NCBI RefSeq assembly: GCF_000265205.3
Contig: NC_018000.1
Location: 4,836,001 to 4,900,000, forward strand
DNA: 64,000 bases
Direction of reading: 5' to 3'
Origin: Sinorhizobium fredii USDA 257
Lineage (GTDB): Bacteria > Pseudomonadota > Alphaproteobacteria > Rhizobiales > Rhizobiaceae
Part shown: in pieces, positions 26,081 through 36,228 of the stretch
Position numbering within the stretch: position 1 is the first letter of the stretch
How the letters are laid out: every line of letters begins with the position of its first letter
Made by a program: the position numbers and the translations under genes
The notes under the pieces: generated by a model
What the model was told of the DNA's origin: nothing
The model's input: the letters and a program-made list of their open reading frames with translations, nothing else
The model's database searches: none

Positions 26081-26700
26081 CGCGACAGCGCTTCCAGTTC
26101 GGCCGCCGGCATGATCGGAAAGACGGCGCCCGCAGATCTGACGCAGAACATGTCGATGCCGTCGATCTCGACGGATTCGCCGAGTTCGACGATGTCGTAC
26201 ATGACCGGCCGGGAAACGAGCGCCTCAAGGCGCCCGCGCACATGCAGATAGGGCTTCAGTTCGCGGTTGTCGCCATGAATGACGAAGCGCAGCGGATGCT
26301 CCGGCCCCGCCTCCACCACGTCGCCGACATTGGTCCGGAAAGTGAGCACGGTTTCGTCCTCCCTGGCCGTGACGTTCATCTCGACGGCGATGAACGGCGC
26401 ATCGGCGATGCGGATGCCGACCTTTTCCACCGGCGTGACCAGATAGGTCCTGCCGTCGTCGTCCTTGCGCAGGACCGTGGAGAACAACCTCACCAGCGGC
26501 TGCCGGCCGATCGGCGTGCCCATGTAGAACCACGTTCCATCGCTACGGATTTCCATGTCGATGTCGCCGCAGAATGGCGGATTCCAGCGCTCGACCGGCG
26601 GCAGCCCTCTTGGTTCGCCGCCCGTCTGGCCGGCAGCGCGCGCGATCAGTGCGGCAAGCCCCGCCGCATCGCCCGTCTGATGAATCTTGGCTTCTGCCAT
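26077..26700 (-). CDS. DUF1285 domain-containing protein
   Basis: 207 residues from ATG 26700. The family segments GDIDMEIRSDGTWFYMGTPIGRQPLVRLFSTVLRKDDDG and FVIHGDNRELKPYLHVRGRLEALVSRPVMYD are clear. It is a small two-domain beta protein with no assigned function. First gene of the DUF1285-Nudix-cca operon, a stable arrangement in alphaproteobacteria. Divergent from the moxR gene across 266 bp, in which I see no other gene. Confidence 0.87.
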   Translation of the reverse strand: MAEAKIHQTGDAAGLAALIARAAGQTGGEPRGLPPVERWNPPFCGDIDMEIRSDGTWFYMGTPIGRQPLVRLFSTVLRKDDDGRTYLVTPVEKVGIRIADAPFIAVEMNVTAREDETVLTFRTNVGDVVEAGPEHPLRFVIHGDNRELKPYLHVRGRLEALVSRPVMYDIVELGESVEIDGIDMFCVRSAGAVFPIMPAAELEALSR

Positions 26701-26966
26701 TGTTCTGTCCCGTTTGGCCCCAATCTTGCCTCGGAAGCGTAGCGCGTCCAACAGACGTGCAGGATGTTCGTCACCGGTTACGAGCACCTTGACCGCACTT
26801 CGCGCTTCGCGGAGAAGCACCGGTATGCTTCAGGGCTTCTTGAAGCTCACGAGATAGTGCGTTGGCGGCGGCTTGTCAGCCGTCTGCCAGGGTCTAAATT
26901 GAAAAAAGGGAACCGACGCCGGGTAATGCCGAATCGGGTTCGACAGGCACGAGCGGGAGACAAGCG

Positions 26967-27980
26967 ATGAGTGTGATGAAAAGCGCGGCGGAAGCGGCCG
27001 ACGAGAAGGCGATCGTCGCTGCCGCGGAAGCGGCTCTCGGCGAAATCGCCCTCATCCGCGCGGAGGTCGGCAAGGTCATCTTCGGCCAGGAGAGCGTCGT
27101 CGAGCAGACCCTGCTGGCGGTGCTTTCCGGCGGCCACGCCCTGCTCGTCGGCGTGCCCGGCCTCGCAAAGACCAAGCTCGTCGCCACGCTCGGTACCGTT
27201 CTTGGCCTCGCCAACAGCCGCATTCAGTTCACGCCCGACCTTATGCCCTCGGACATTCTCGGTTCGGAAGTGATGGATCAGGATGCTACGGGCCACCGCT
27301 CCTTCCGCTTCATCCCCGGTCCGATCTTCACCCAGCTCCTGATGGCCGACGAGATCAACCGGGCCTCGCCGCGCACCCAATCGGCGCTGCTGCAGGCCAT
27401 GCAGGAGTATCACATCACCATTGCCGGCGCCCGCAAGGACCTGCCGCAGCCCTTCCACGTGCTGGCGACCCAGAACCCGCTCGAACAGGAGGGAACCTAT
27501 CCGCTGCCCGAGGCCCAGCTTGACCGCTTCCTGATGCAGGTCGACGTCGGCTATCCGGAGCTCGCCGCCGAACGGCAGATCCTGTTGGAGACCACCGGCG
27601 TGACGGAGACTGAAGCCCGCCCGGTGATCAATGCCGAGCGCCTGCAACAGCTTCAGAACCTTATTCGTCAGATGCCGGTCGGCGAAAAGGTCGTCGAGGC
27701 CATCCTGTCGCTCGTTCGCTCCGCCCGGCCGGGCAATGGCAATCCGGCCACCGACAAGAACGTCGCCTGGGGGCCGGGTCCGCGTGCCGGCCAGGCTCTG
27801 ATGCTTTGTGCCCGGGCCCGTGCGCTCTATGACGGCCGGCTGGCGCCCTCGATCGACGATATCCTCGCGCTTGCCGAACCCGTGCTGCAGCACCGCATGG
27901 CGCTGACCTTCGCCGCCCGCGCCGAGGGCATGACGGTGCGGGATGTCATCGCCGAGCTGGTGAAGCGAGCCAAGGGATAA
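26967..27980 (+). CDS. MoxR family AAA+ ATPase
   Basis: 337 residues. Walker A GVPGLAKT (about 60-67), Walker [25 protein letters not shown], sensor-1 [24 protein letters not shown]. All catalytic residues are present. MoxR proteins act as chaperones that load or activate VWA-domain partners, and a VWA protein is encoded three genes downstream. A 3-base gap to the DUF58 gene indicates an operon. Confidence 0.94.
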   Translation: MSVMKSAAEAADEKAIVAAAEAALGEIALIRAEVGKVIFGQESVVEQTLLAVLSGGHALLVGVPGLAKTKLVATLGTVLGLANSRIQFTPDLMPSDILGSEVMDQDATGHRSFRFIPGPIFTQLLMADEINRASPRTQSALLQAMQEYHITIAGARKDLPQPFHVLATQNPLEQEGTYPLPEAQLDRFLMQVDVGYPELAAERQILLETTGVTETEARPVINAERLQQLQNLIRQMPVGEKVVEAILSLVRSARPGNGNPATDKNVAWGPGPRAGQALMLCARARALYDGRLAPSIDDILALAEPVLQHRMALTFAARAEGMTVRDVIAELVKRAKG

Positions 27981-27983
27981 TCC

Positions 27984-28904
27984 ATGGCCTCGATCGGGCA
28001 GACAGTCGCGCGTACACCGTCCGGAGAAGTGCTGTCGCGCGCCCAACAGCGCGCGATGCTCGTTCCCGACTGCCTAGTCGAAGCGCGTCGCATCGCCAAC
28101 ACGGTGATTGCCGGCTGGCACGGCCGCCGCAAGCGCGGCATCGGCGAGAATTTCTGGCAATTCCGCCCCTACAGCCAGGGCGAAAGCCTGTCGCGCATCG
28201 ACTGGCGCCGCTCGGCTCGCGACGATCACACCTATGTTCGCGACCGCGAATGGGAAGCGGCACATACGATCTGGCTCTGGGCGGATCTGTCGCCGTCGAT
28301 GATGTACAAGTCGACGCTCGGCGCCGTCTCCAAGGAAAGTCGCGCACTGGTGCTGATGCTGGCGCTTGCCGAAATCCTCGCCCGCTCCGGCGAGCGGATC
28401 GGCTGCCCCGGGGTGATGGAGCCGGTTTCCGCCCGCAACGCCGCCGAACGCCTGGCGACAGCGATCATGCTGAGCCCGCTCGGCGAAGGCCTGCCCGAGA
28501 CCGGCATGATCCGCGGCGCCAGCGATCTCGTCCTCATCGGAGACTTTCTTGATCCGGCCGACAAGGTGATGGGGCGGCTCGGCCCGCTCGCCCGCCGGAG
28601 CCTGCGCGGGCATGTCGTCGAGATCGCCGACCCGGCCGAAGAGGTCTTCCCCTATGCGGGCCGCACCGAATTCACCGACCCCGAGACCGGCGAGAAACTA
28701 ACGGCGGGCCGCGCCGAGATCCTGCGCGAGGATTACCAGCGCGCCTACCGCGCCCGCCGCGACAGCCTCGGCGATGGTCTCCGCCATCTCGGCTGGACCT
28801 TCATTCCGCACCGGACCGACCGGCCGGCATCGGAGGCCCTCGTCGCCGTGCATATGTATCTTTCCGGAATGCCCACCCGCGCGACACACGGGGGGCAACT
28901 ATGA
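27984..28904 (+). CDS. DUF58 domain-containing protein
   Basis: 306 residues. Contains the DUF58 core FWQFRPYSQGESLSRIDWRRSARDDHTYVRDREWE followed by a VWA-like WLWADLSPSMMYKS (degenerate DxSxS). Usually encoded just after moxR, as here. No signal peptide or TM, so probably cytoplasmic or peripheral. Overlaps the next gene by 4 bases. Confidence 0.9.
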   Translation: MASIGQTVARTPSGEVLSRAQQRAMLVPDCLVEARRIANTVIAGWHGRRKRGIGENFWQFRPYSQGESLSRIDWRRSARDDHTYVRDREWEAAHTIWLWADLSPSMMYKSTLGAVSKESRALVLMLALAEILARSGERIGCPGVMEPVSARNAAERLATAIMLSPLGEGLPETGMIRGASDLVLIGDFLDPADKVMGRLGPLARRSLRGHVVEIADPAEEVFPYAGRTEFTDPETGEKLTAGRAEILREDYQRAYRARRDSLGDGLRHLGWTFIPHRTDRPASEALVAVHMYLSGMPTRATHGGQL

Positions 28905-31713
28905 TCGGCGGCCTCGCCTTCGCCTTCGCCAATCCCGCAATACTGGCAGCACTTGTGGCCCTGCCGGTGATCTGGTGGCTCCTGCGCATGATGCCGCCGA
29001 GGCCGGCGGCGGAAGTCTTTCCGCCGTTGCGCATTCTCGCCTCGGTGATAAAGCGTGAGGAGACGCCGTCGAAAAGCCCCTGGTGGCTGACGCTTCTCAG
29101 GATGTTGATGGCCGCCGCAGTTATCTTTGCGATCGCAGACCCGGTCTTCAATCCCCGCAGCAACACCCTCGCCTCCTCCGGTCCGTTGGCGCTCCTGATC
29201 GATAACAGCTGGGCGACCGCGCCGGATTGGGAGCGAAGGGTCGAGGCTGCGACGGCGTTGATCGACGATGCCGAGGCGAAGGATCTTGCCATTTCCATTC
29301 TTTTCACCGGCGACCGCCAGCACGATGCGACGCCCGCTTCGGCCGCCGCCGCACGCACCCGGCTCGCCGCCGCCGCGCCCGAGCCGCTTCCCGCCGATCG
29401 CCAAACGGCGCTTGCGGCGCTGAAAACCGCCTTCGGCGACACGCCGCCCGGGACGATCGCCTACGTCACCGACGGCATCGAATCGGGCGACGGCAAGACC
29501 ATGGAAGCACTGAACGGGATCGGCGCGGCCGAGATGCGGGTGATCGAGGCCGACGGCAGCCAGGCGTTGGCACTGACCAGCACCAGCAATGACTCGAGCG
29601 GCATGTCGGTGACGGCAACCCGCCTGAAGATGGATGACCGCCGCTCTCTTTCGATTGTCGCCTACGATACCCGCGGCCGTGCCATCGCCGACGGCGCAAT
29701 CGATTTCGCCCCTGGTGCAGCTGTCGCCAAGGGAACGATCGAAGCTCCATTCGAACTGCGCAACGATTTCGCCCGCCTCGGCATCGAGGGCGCGGCGAGC
29801 GCCGGCGCCACGCATCTCCTGGATGACGGTTTCCGCCGGCGCCGGGTCGCTCTTTTGAGCGGCGAGGCGCGCGACCTGTCGCAGCCGCTCTTGTCACCGC
29901 TCTACTACATCAATCGCGCGCTCGCGCCCTATGCCGATCTCATCGAACCGCGCGAGACCGATCTCGCCGTGGCCATTCCCGAGCTCCTGGAACAGCGCCC
30001 CTCCGTCCTGATCATGGCCGACATCGGCCGGTTGCCCGAAGAAACCTATCCGCTGCTGTCGAAGTGGATCGAAAATGGCGGCATGCTGATCCGCTTCGCC
30101 GGCCCCAGGCTTGCCGCGGCACCGGCGGACGATCCGCTCGTTCCCGTCACCCTTCGGCAGGGCGAGCGGGCGCTCGGCGGCGCGCTCTCCTGGTCGGAGC
30201 CGCAGCCGCTCGCCGACTACCCCTCCAACAGTCCCTTCGCGGGCATGGCGCGGCCGAGCGACATTCTGGTCAAGCGGCAGGTACTGGCCGAGCCAACCGC
30301 GGATCTGGTTGAGCGCACCTGGGCAAGCCTTGCCGACGGCACGCCGTTGGTGACGACGGCGGCGCAGGGGACCGGCCGCATCGTCCTCTTCCATGTCAGC
30401 GCCGAGGCGACCTGGTCGAACCTGCCGATCTCAGGGCATTTCGTGGAGATGCTTCGCCGCAGCGTCCAGCTTTCGCGCAGCGGCGGCGTCGCCGGTGAGA
30501 GCAAGGCGGCGCAGGCGCACACGCTGGCACCCTTCCGGCTCCTCAACGCCGACGGCATGCTGGTCGCAGAAACCGGCAATGCCCGCCCGCTGGAGGTGCA
30601 GCCCGGCAAGACCCCCTTACCACGCCGGACAACCCGCCCGGTCTCTATGGCTCCGAGGACGGGTTCACGGCCTTGAACCTGTTGCCGCGCGACGCCGAAC
30701 TCAAGCGGATCGACATGACCGTTGCCGGGCCACATATCGTCGAGCGGCTCGCGCGTGCAGAGAGCTGGTCGCTTAAGCCGGCCTTGCTGACACTCGCCCT
30801 GCTTCTGCTGATCGCCGACGCCGTCATCGTGCTCTTCATGGGCGGCGCCTTTTCTCGCCACCGCATGGCACGCGCCGCGTCGATACTGATCTTCATGCTT
30901 GCCGCGGGCGCCCTCTTCACACCGCCACAGGCCTTCGCAGACGATACCCGTCCGGACGACGAGCGGATTCTCGAACGTCTGGACACCACGCATCTAGCCT
31001 ATGTCGTCACCGGCGAGGACGAGGTCGACCGGCTTTCGGAGAACGGGCTTCGCGGCCTGACTGATTTCCTGACCTACCGCACCACGCTTGAACCCGGCGC
31101 GCCGGTCGGACTCGACATTACCAGGGACGAGCTCAGCCTCTATCCGATCATCTATTGGCCGGTCTCGGCCAGCGCACCCATGCCGAGTCCACAAGCCGTC
31201 AGCCGCATCGATGCCTATATGCGCGCCGGCGGCACGGTCTTGTTCGACACGCGGGACCAGTTCTCCTCGCTCGGCGCATCGTCGACCGGCACGAGCCCGA
31301 ACACGGAACGGCTGCAGGCCTTGTTGGCCAATCTCGACATACCGCCTCTGGAGCCGGTGCCGGCCGATCACGTCCTGACGAAGGCCTTCTATCTCCTGAC
31401 GAATTTCCCCGGTCGCTACACCGGGAGCCCGCTCTGGATCGAAGCACAGTTCGAAAATCGCGACGAGCCGAGCAACCGGCCGGCCCGTTCGGGTGACGGC
31501 GTGACGCCGATCATGATCACCGGCAACGACTTTGCCGGTGCCTGGGCGGTGGACACCAACGGCGTCGCCCTGCTGCCGACCGTGCCGCCCGACGAGATGC
31601 AGCGCGAATATGCCTTCCGCTCCGGCGTCAACATCATGATGTATATGTTGACCGGCAACTACAAAGCCGACCAGGTACACGTCCCGGCCCTGCTCGAGCG
31701 GCTCGGACAATGA
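28901..31713 (+). pseudogene. BatA-like/DUF4159 membrane protein, apparently frameshifted
   Basis: Two overlapping frames (28901-30676 and 30673-31713) together make one family-like protein of about 937 residues. The first has a BatA-type N-terminus (two hydrophobic segments, PSKSPWWLTLLRML) and a VWA-like region with DNSWA in place of DxSxS. The second carries TM segments and the DUF4159 domain (PDDERILERLDTTHLAYVVTGEDEVDRLSENGLRGLTDF). The first frame turns into a non-conserved tail after GKTPL. Adding one C to the C5 run at 30612-30616 yields GKTPLTTPDNPPGLYGSEDGF and continuous translation. Likely a base-calling error; otherwise a broken central operon gene. Confidence 0.8.
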
Positions 31714-31720
31714 GGCCGCG

Positions 31721-33790
31721 ATGACGATCGATTTTTCACCGCTCCTTCCCTGGCCCTACCTTGCCGCACTAGCGCTCGTTGCGGTGGCCCTGGCGGCGTT
31801 CGGCATCTGGCGCGGCGTGCGCGGCGCCTGGCTGCGGGCCGCGGCGCTCACGGCATTCTGCCTTGCACTCGCCAATCCGGTGCTGTTCCAGGAAGAGCGC
31901 GAGCCGCTTTCGACCATCGTCGCCGTCGTCGTCGACCGCAGCCAGAGCCAGGAGAATGACGGCCGGCGCGAACAGACGGACAAGGCACTCGCCGACCTCA
32001 ACGAGCGGCTCGCCCGCTTTCCCCAGATCGAGACACGCGTCGTCGAGGCGGCGGATGGCGAGGAGACCGAGGCTCCCTCGACCAAGCTCTTCGGCGCGCT
32101 GGCGACGGCGCTTGCGGACGTGCCGCCCGCCCGCGTCGGGGGTGCCATCTTCATCACCGACGGCCAGATCCACGACGTGCCGGACGTCAACCAGAAACTC
32201 GGTTTCGACGCGCCGATCCACGGTCTCATCACCGGTAAGCCGGACGAATTCGACCGACGCATCGAGATCGTCAACGCACCACGCTTCGGCATTGTCGGCG
32301 AGCAGCAGAAACTGACCTTCCGTGTCGTAGACGATGGCGTCGCCCCAGGCGGCAGTGCCGAGGTCACGATCCGCCTCAACGGCAACGAGATCGCCACGGA
32401 ACATGTGGAACCGGGAACCGATGTCCCGTTCAGCTTCACCGTCCCGCGCGGCGGCAACAACATTCTCGAATTCGCGGTCAACCCGCTCCAGGGCGAAGTG
32501 ACGGAAGTCAACAATCGCGCCGTTCACGTGCTGGATGGTATTCGCGAGAACCTGCGCGTTCTCCTCGTCTCAGGCGAGCCGCACGCCGGTGAACGGGCCT
32601 GGCGCAATCTTCTGAAATCCGATGCCGCCGTCGATCTCGTGCATTTCACCATTCTGCGGCCGCCGGAAAAGCAGGACGGCACGCCGATCAACGAACTCTC
32701 GCTCATCGCCTTTCCGACGCGCGAGCTCTTCGTCGATAAGATCAGCGAATTCGACCTGATCATTTTCGACCGCTACCAGCACCGTGGCGTGCTGCCGATT
32801 CTCTACTACGACAACATCGCCCAATATGTGCAGAACGGCGGCGCGCTGCTGATTGCGGCAGGCCCGGAACATGCCGGCGACGATTCGATCGCGGCAACGC
32901 CGCTTTCGGCAGTCCTGCCCGCAAACCCCACCGGCGTCATGAATGAGAAGGCCTTCTTCCCGCGGCTTTCCGAGGAAGGCCGCAAGCATCCGGTGACCCG
33001 CGGCCTCGAAGGCGCCGCGAGCGAGCCGCCAAGCTGGGGACGCTGGTTCCGCACCGTCGATGTCGACCGGCCGCTCGGACAGACCGTCATGGAGGCGGCC
33101 GACGGCAAGCCGCTCCTGGTCCTCAACCGCGTCGGCAAGGGCCGCGTCGCCATGCTGCTCTCCGATCAGGGTTGGCTCTGGGCGCGCGGCTTCGAAGGCG
33201 GCGGGCCGCATATCTCGCTCTACCGGCGCACCGCCCATTGGCTGATGCAGGAACCGGCGCTCGAGGAAGAAGCGCTGACGGCGCGCGCCCTGGGACGGAC
33301 GCTGGAAATCACTCGGCAGACGATCGAAGGCGATCCCGGCCAGGCGACGCTCACCTACCCTTCTGGCCGAACGCAGGAGATAGGGCTCACCGAACGCGAA
33401 CCGGGGCTCTACAAAGCGGAACTGAAGACCGACGAAATCGGTCTCTTCGAGGTCGCCAATGACGAACTGACGACGCTCGTCCATGTCGGCAATGTCGATG
33501 CCCCGGAGTTCAAGGCGGCGATCTCGACAGAGGTAAAACTCGAGCCCTGGGCGGAGAAGACCAAAGGCATCGTCCGCCGGCTCGCGGATGCGGATGGCCC
33601 GGTCGATCTGCCCTCGATCCTGCCCGTTCGAGGCGCAGTGCGTGTCGCCGACGACCAGCGGCTGTCGCTGCGCATGACCGACGAAACGGTGCTCAAGGGC
33701 GTCAATTCGCTGTCGCTGTTCGCCGGCATCTTCGGCCTCGCCGCCCTGCTCTTCCTGATCTCGGCGATGTGGTACCGCGAGGGCCGGTAA
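31721..33790 (+). CDS. membrane protein with VWA MIDAS and glutamine-amidotransferase-like region
   Basis: 689 residues. Two hydrophobic segments at the N-terminus and one near the C-terminus (SLFAGIFGLAALLFLISAMW) place it in the inner membrane with a large outside domain. Between them are an intact MIDAS (VVVDRSQS = DxSxS), IFITDGQIHD, a beta-rich region, then a DJ-1/GATase-like fold (YVQNGGALLIAAGPEHAGDD). Last gene of the MoxR operon, 7 bases after the DUF4159 stop. Function unknown; the intact metal site makes it the best candidate partner of MoxR. Confidence 0.85.
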   Translation: MTIDFSPLLPWPYLAALALVAVALAAFGIWRGVRGAWLRAAALTAFCLALANPVLFQEEREPLSTIVAVVVDRSQSQENDGRREQTDKALADLNERLARFPQIETRVVEAADGEETEAPSTKLFGALATALADVPPARVGGAIFITDGQIHDVPDVNQKLGFDAPIHGLITGKPDEFDRRIEIVNAPRFGIVGEQQKLTFRVVDDGVAPGGSAEVTIRLNGNEIATEHVEPGTDVPFSFTVPRGGNNILEFAVNPLQGEVTEVNNRAVHVLDGIRENLRVLLVSGEPHAGERAWRNLLKSDAAVDLVHFTILRPPEKQDGTPINELSLIAFPTRELFVDKISEFDLIIFDRYQHRGVLPILYYDNIAQYVQNGGALLIAAGPEHAGDDSIAATPLSAVLPANPTGVMNEKAFFPRLSEEGRKHPVTRGLEGAASEPPSWGRWFRTVDVDRPLGQTVMEAADGKPLLVLNRVGKGRVAMLLSDQGWLWARGFEGGGPHISLYRRTAHWLMQEPALEEEALTARALGRTLEITRQTIEGDPGQATLTYPSGRTQEIGLTEREPGLYKAELKTDEIGLFEVANDELTTLVHVGNVDAPEFKAAISTEVKLEPWAEKTKGIVRRLADADGPVDLPSILPVRGAVRVADDQRLSLRMTDETVLKGVNSLSLFAGIFGLAALLFLISAMWYREGR

Positions 33791-33812
33791 ATCTGACTTG
33801 TTGACCAGGAAA

Positions 33813-34391
33813 TCAGGCGGCGGCGCCTTCGGCTTGTGGCTGTTCGACGATATCAACGGCTGGCACCGCACTGTCGTCCCGCCAGGCGATCACGCCGTCG
33901 AGCCGAGCGTGAACATCCGCCGCAAGCGGCACGACGAGCACCCGCGCCGGATCGACCGGACCGGGGAATTCAAGCACGCCGTACCGGACCTTCTCGAAGC
34001 CGAGCGGCTGGTAATAGGGCGGGTCGCCGACCAGGATGACCGCGTCGGAACCTTTCCGCCGCGCGGCCTCGACGGCAATTCGCACCAGTTCCCGGCCGAT
34101 GCCCTTGTTTTTGTGCGAGGGCCGCACGGCGAGCGGACCGAGCAGGTGCCCTTTGACGGAGCCGGCGATCACCGGAGTCATCCGCACCGATGCGATCGTT
34201 TCGCCGTCGTCGGTGCAGATGAACGACAGCGACCGATCGTGCGGTCCCTGCTCGCGGATCCGCGCGGCCGCACGGGCAAACCGACCGGGGCCGAAAGCTT
34301 CCTCGTTGATGATTTCGATGGCTGCGTCGTGGGAGGCGTCTTCGGTCAGATAGACGAGATCGTGCTTTTTCATGGAGTCGAGAACCGGCAT
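33813..34391 (-). CDS. GNAT family N-acetyltransferase
   Basis: 192 residues from ATG 34391; a TTG start at 34403 is possible. Acetyl-CoA-binding motif A (LGPLAVRPSHKNKGIGRELVR) and YYQPLGFEKVRYG are typical of YhbS-like GNATs. Substrate unknown. Convergent with the MoxR operon; the 22 bases between the stops hold no clear terminator. Confidence 0.87.
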   Translation of the reverse strand: MPVLDSMKKHDLVYLTEDASHDAAIEIINEEAFGPGRFARAAARIREQGPHDRSLSFICTDDGETIASVRMTPVIAGSVKGHLLGPLAVRPSHKNKGIGRELVRIAVEAARRKGSDAVILVGDPPYYQPLGFEKVRYGVLEFPGPVDPARVLVVPLAADVHARLDGVIAWRDDSAVPAVDIVEQPQAEGAAA

Positions 34392-34630
34392 GCGAACGAA
34401 CAATAGGGATGGCTCGCCCAGAGGGCGTTTGCAGCATCAGCGTCGTCGCAGGCTTCCCGACAGGATCATTGGTTCGGTCGCTTCCGAAAATGAAAAAACT
34501 TCGGATCGCCGATAGCAGAAAATCGCCGCCTGTCAAAGCCTAAAACGCACTGTTCAAAATTTCATACCTATCGGCGAGCCGATCGCGCCCTATCTTCTCG
34601 AGCAGAAAAGAGCTGGAAGGAAACGCGCTC

Positions 34631-35608
34631 ATGGGCAGGCTGGTGGACGGCGTCTGGCAGGACGTCTGGTACGATACCGTCGAAACGAACGGGCATTTCA
34701 AACGCAGCGTATCGCAGTTCCGCAACTGGGTGACCGCCGACGGCTCGCCCGGCTCCTCGGGGGAAGGCGACTTCAAGGCCGAGGCGGATCGCTATCATCT
34801 CTATGTGTCGCTTGCTTGTCCGTGGGCGCATCGCACGCTGATCTTTCGCAAGCTGAAGAAGCTCGAAGAGCTGATCCCGCTTTCCGTCGTCGATCCGCTG
34901 ATGCTGGAAAACGGCTGGGAATTCAAAGGCGAGAACGGCGGCACGGTCGACCACCTGTTCGGCTCAAAGGCCCTTTGGCAGATCTACGCACGGGCCGATC
35001 CCAACTACTCCGGCCGTGTCACCGTACCGGTGCTCTGGGACAAGAAGAAGGACATGATCGTCTCCAACGAGTCCGCCGAAATCATCCGCATGTTCAATTC
35101 CGCCTTCAATCACCTGACCGGCTCGACCGCGGACTTCTATCCGGAGGACCTGCGGGAGGAAATCGATGCGCTGAATGCCCGCATCTACGACAAGGTCAAC
35201 AACGGCGTCTACAAGGCCGGCTTCGCCACGCGTCAGGAGGCCTATGCGGAGAACGTCACGGCGCTTTTTGCCATGCTGGACGAGCTGGAAGGCCGCCTCG
35301 CGTCACGACGCTATCTCTTCGGCGACCGCATCACCGAGGCGGACTGGCGCCTGTTCACGACATTGCTGCGCTTCGATCCGGTCTATGTTGGCCACTTCAA
35401 ATGCAATATCCGCCGCATTGCCGACTATCCGCAGCTGCGCGGCTACCTGCGCGATCTCTATCAGGTGCCGGGCGTCGCCGAGACCGTCAATATGCGCCAC
35501 ATCAAGGAGCATTATTACCGCAGCCACAGGATGATCAATCCGACCGGTATCGTGCCGGTTGGGCCGGAGCTCGATCTCGAGGCGCCGCACGGGCGCGACG
35601 ATCTATAG
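34631..35608 (+). CDS. yqjG: glutathionyl-hydroquinone reductase (ECM4/YqjG type glutathione S-transferase)
   Basis: 325 residues. Catalytic Cys sits in SLACPWAHRT (about residue 60), and the family segments GRVTVPVLWDKKKDMIVSNESAEIIRMFN and YLFGDRITEADWRLFTTLLRFD are present. Reduces glutathionyl-hydroquinones to hydroquinones. Xi-class GST length. Stands alone; its stop is 2 bases from the convergent Nudix stop. Confidence 0.92.
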   Translation: MGRLVDGVWQDVWYDTVETNGHFKRSVSQFRNWVTADGSPGSSGEGDFKAEADRYHLYVSLACPWAHRTLIFRKLKKLEELIPLSVVDPLMLENGWEFKGENGGTVDHLFGSKALWQIYARADPNYSGRVTVPVLWDKKKDMIVSNESAEIIRMFNSAFNHLTGSTADFYPEDLREEIDALNARIYDKVNNGVYKAGFATRQEAYAENVTALFAMLDELEGRLASRRYLFGDRITEADWRLFTTLLRFDPVYVGHFKCNIRRIADYPQLRGYLRDLYQVPGVAETVNMRHIKEHYYRSHRMINPTGIVPVGPELDLEAPHGRDDL

Positions 35609-35609
35609 G

Positions 35610-36098
35610 CTACCAGAGCACATCCGGCTTCATGGTTCCGGCGAGCTCGGCAAGCCGGCGGCGGGTGGCGGGCGTGGTATCCGGCGGAAGATCGCCGAGC
35701 GCAAAGAAACCGGCCGCAGCGATTTCCAAATCCGCCACCTTCGGCCGCACCTGGCGGACATCGTCGCAGCGAAAGAAGACGACGTGATCGCGCTTGCTGG
35801 TTCCCGGATTGTAAAAGACCTGCACGAGGAGCGGCGGTCCGGTCAGTTCGAGGTTACCCTCCTCCTTGAGTTCGCGGACGAGTCCTTCGAACGCGGTCTC
35901 GCGCCGGTCGACACCCCCGCCAGGAAAGTGCCACCCGGGCAGGTATGAATGCCTGACGAGGAACACGCGGCCATCCGGGTCGAAACACGCCGCCCGCACC
36001 CCGAGCGTCATGCCACGCGAAACGGCGAAATAAACGTGAGCGAGCCGTGCCAGCGGCCATAGCCAGTTACGCGCCTCCTGTGGGCGATCCTGGTCCAT
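35610..36098 (-). CDS. Nudix hydrolase with a slightly atypical Nudix box
   Basis: 162 residues from ATG 36098 with GGAGAAG upstream. N-terminal WLWPLARLAHVYFAVSRGMTLGVRAACFD is typical of the rhizobial group. The Nudix box reads GGVDRRETAFEGLVRELKEEGNL: the Gly after EEx is shifted (EEGN in place of EExG), while the REL..EE metal-binding core is intact. Substrate unknown, probably a nucleotide-linked diphosphate. Confidence 0.87.
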   Translation of the reverse strand: MDQDRPQEARNWLWPLARLAHVYFAVSRGMTLGVRAACFDPDGRVFLVRHSYLPGWHFPGGGVDRRETAFEGLVRELKEEGNLELTGPPLLVQVFYNPGTSKRDHVVFFRCDDVRQVRPKVADLEIAAAGFFALGDLPPDTTPATRRRLAELAGTMKPDVLW

Positions 36099-36228
36099 TG
36101 GCTTCTCCTTCCCGGCAACGCGACGTGCGACCACGATCTTCTGGGCGGCCGGCGGCACCTGAGCCGCTGCGTCGGGATAACCCATTCAAGTGATTCCCCT
36201 GCCGCCGAATATGCGCTAGACCGAGGCG

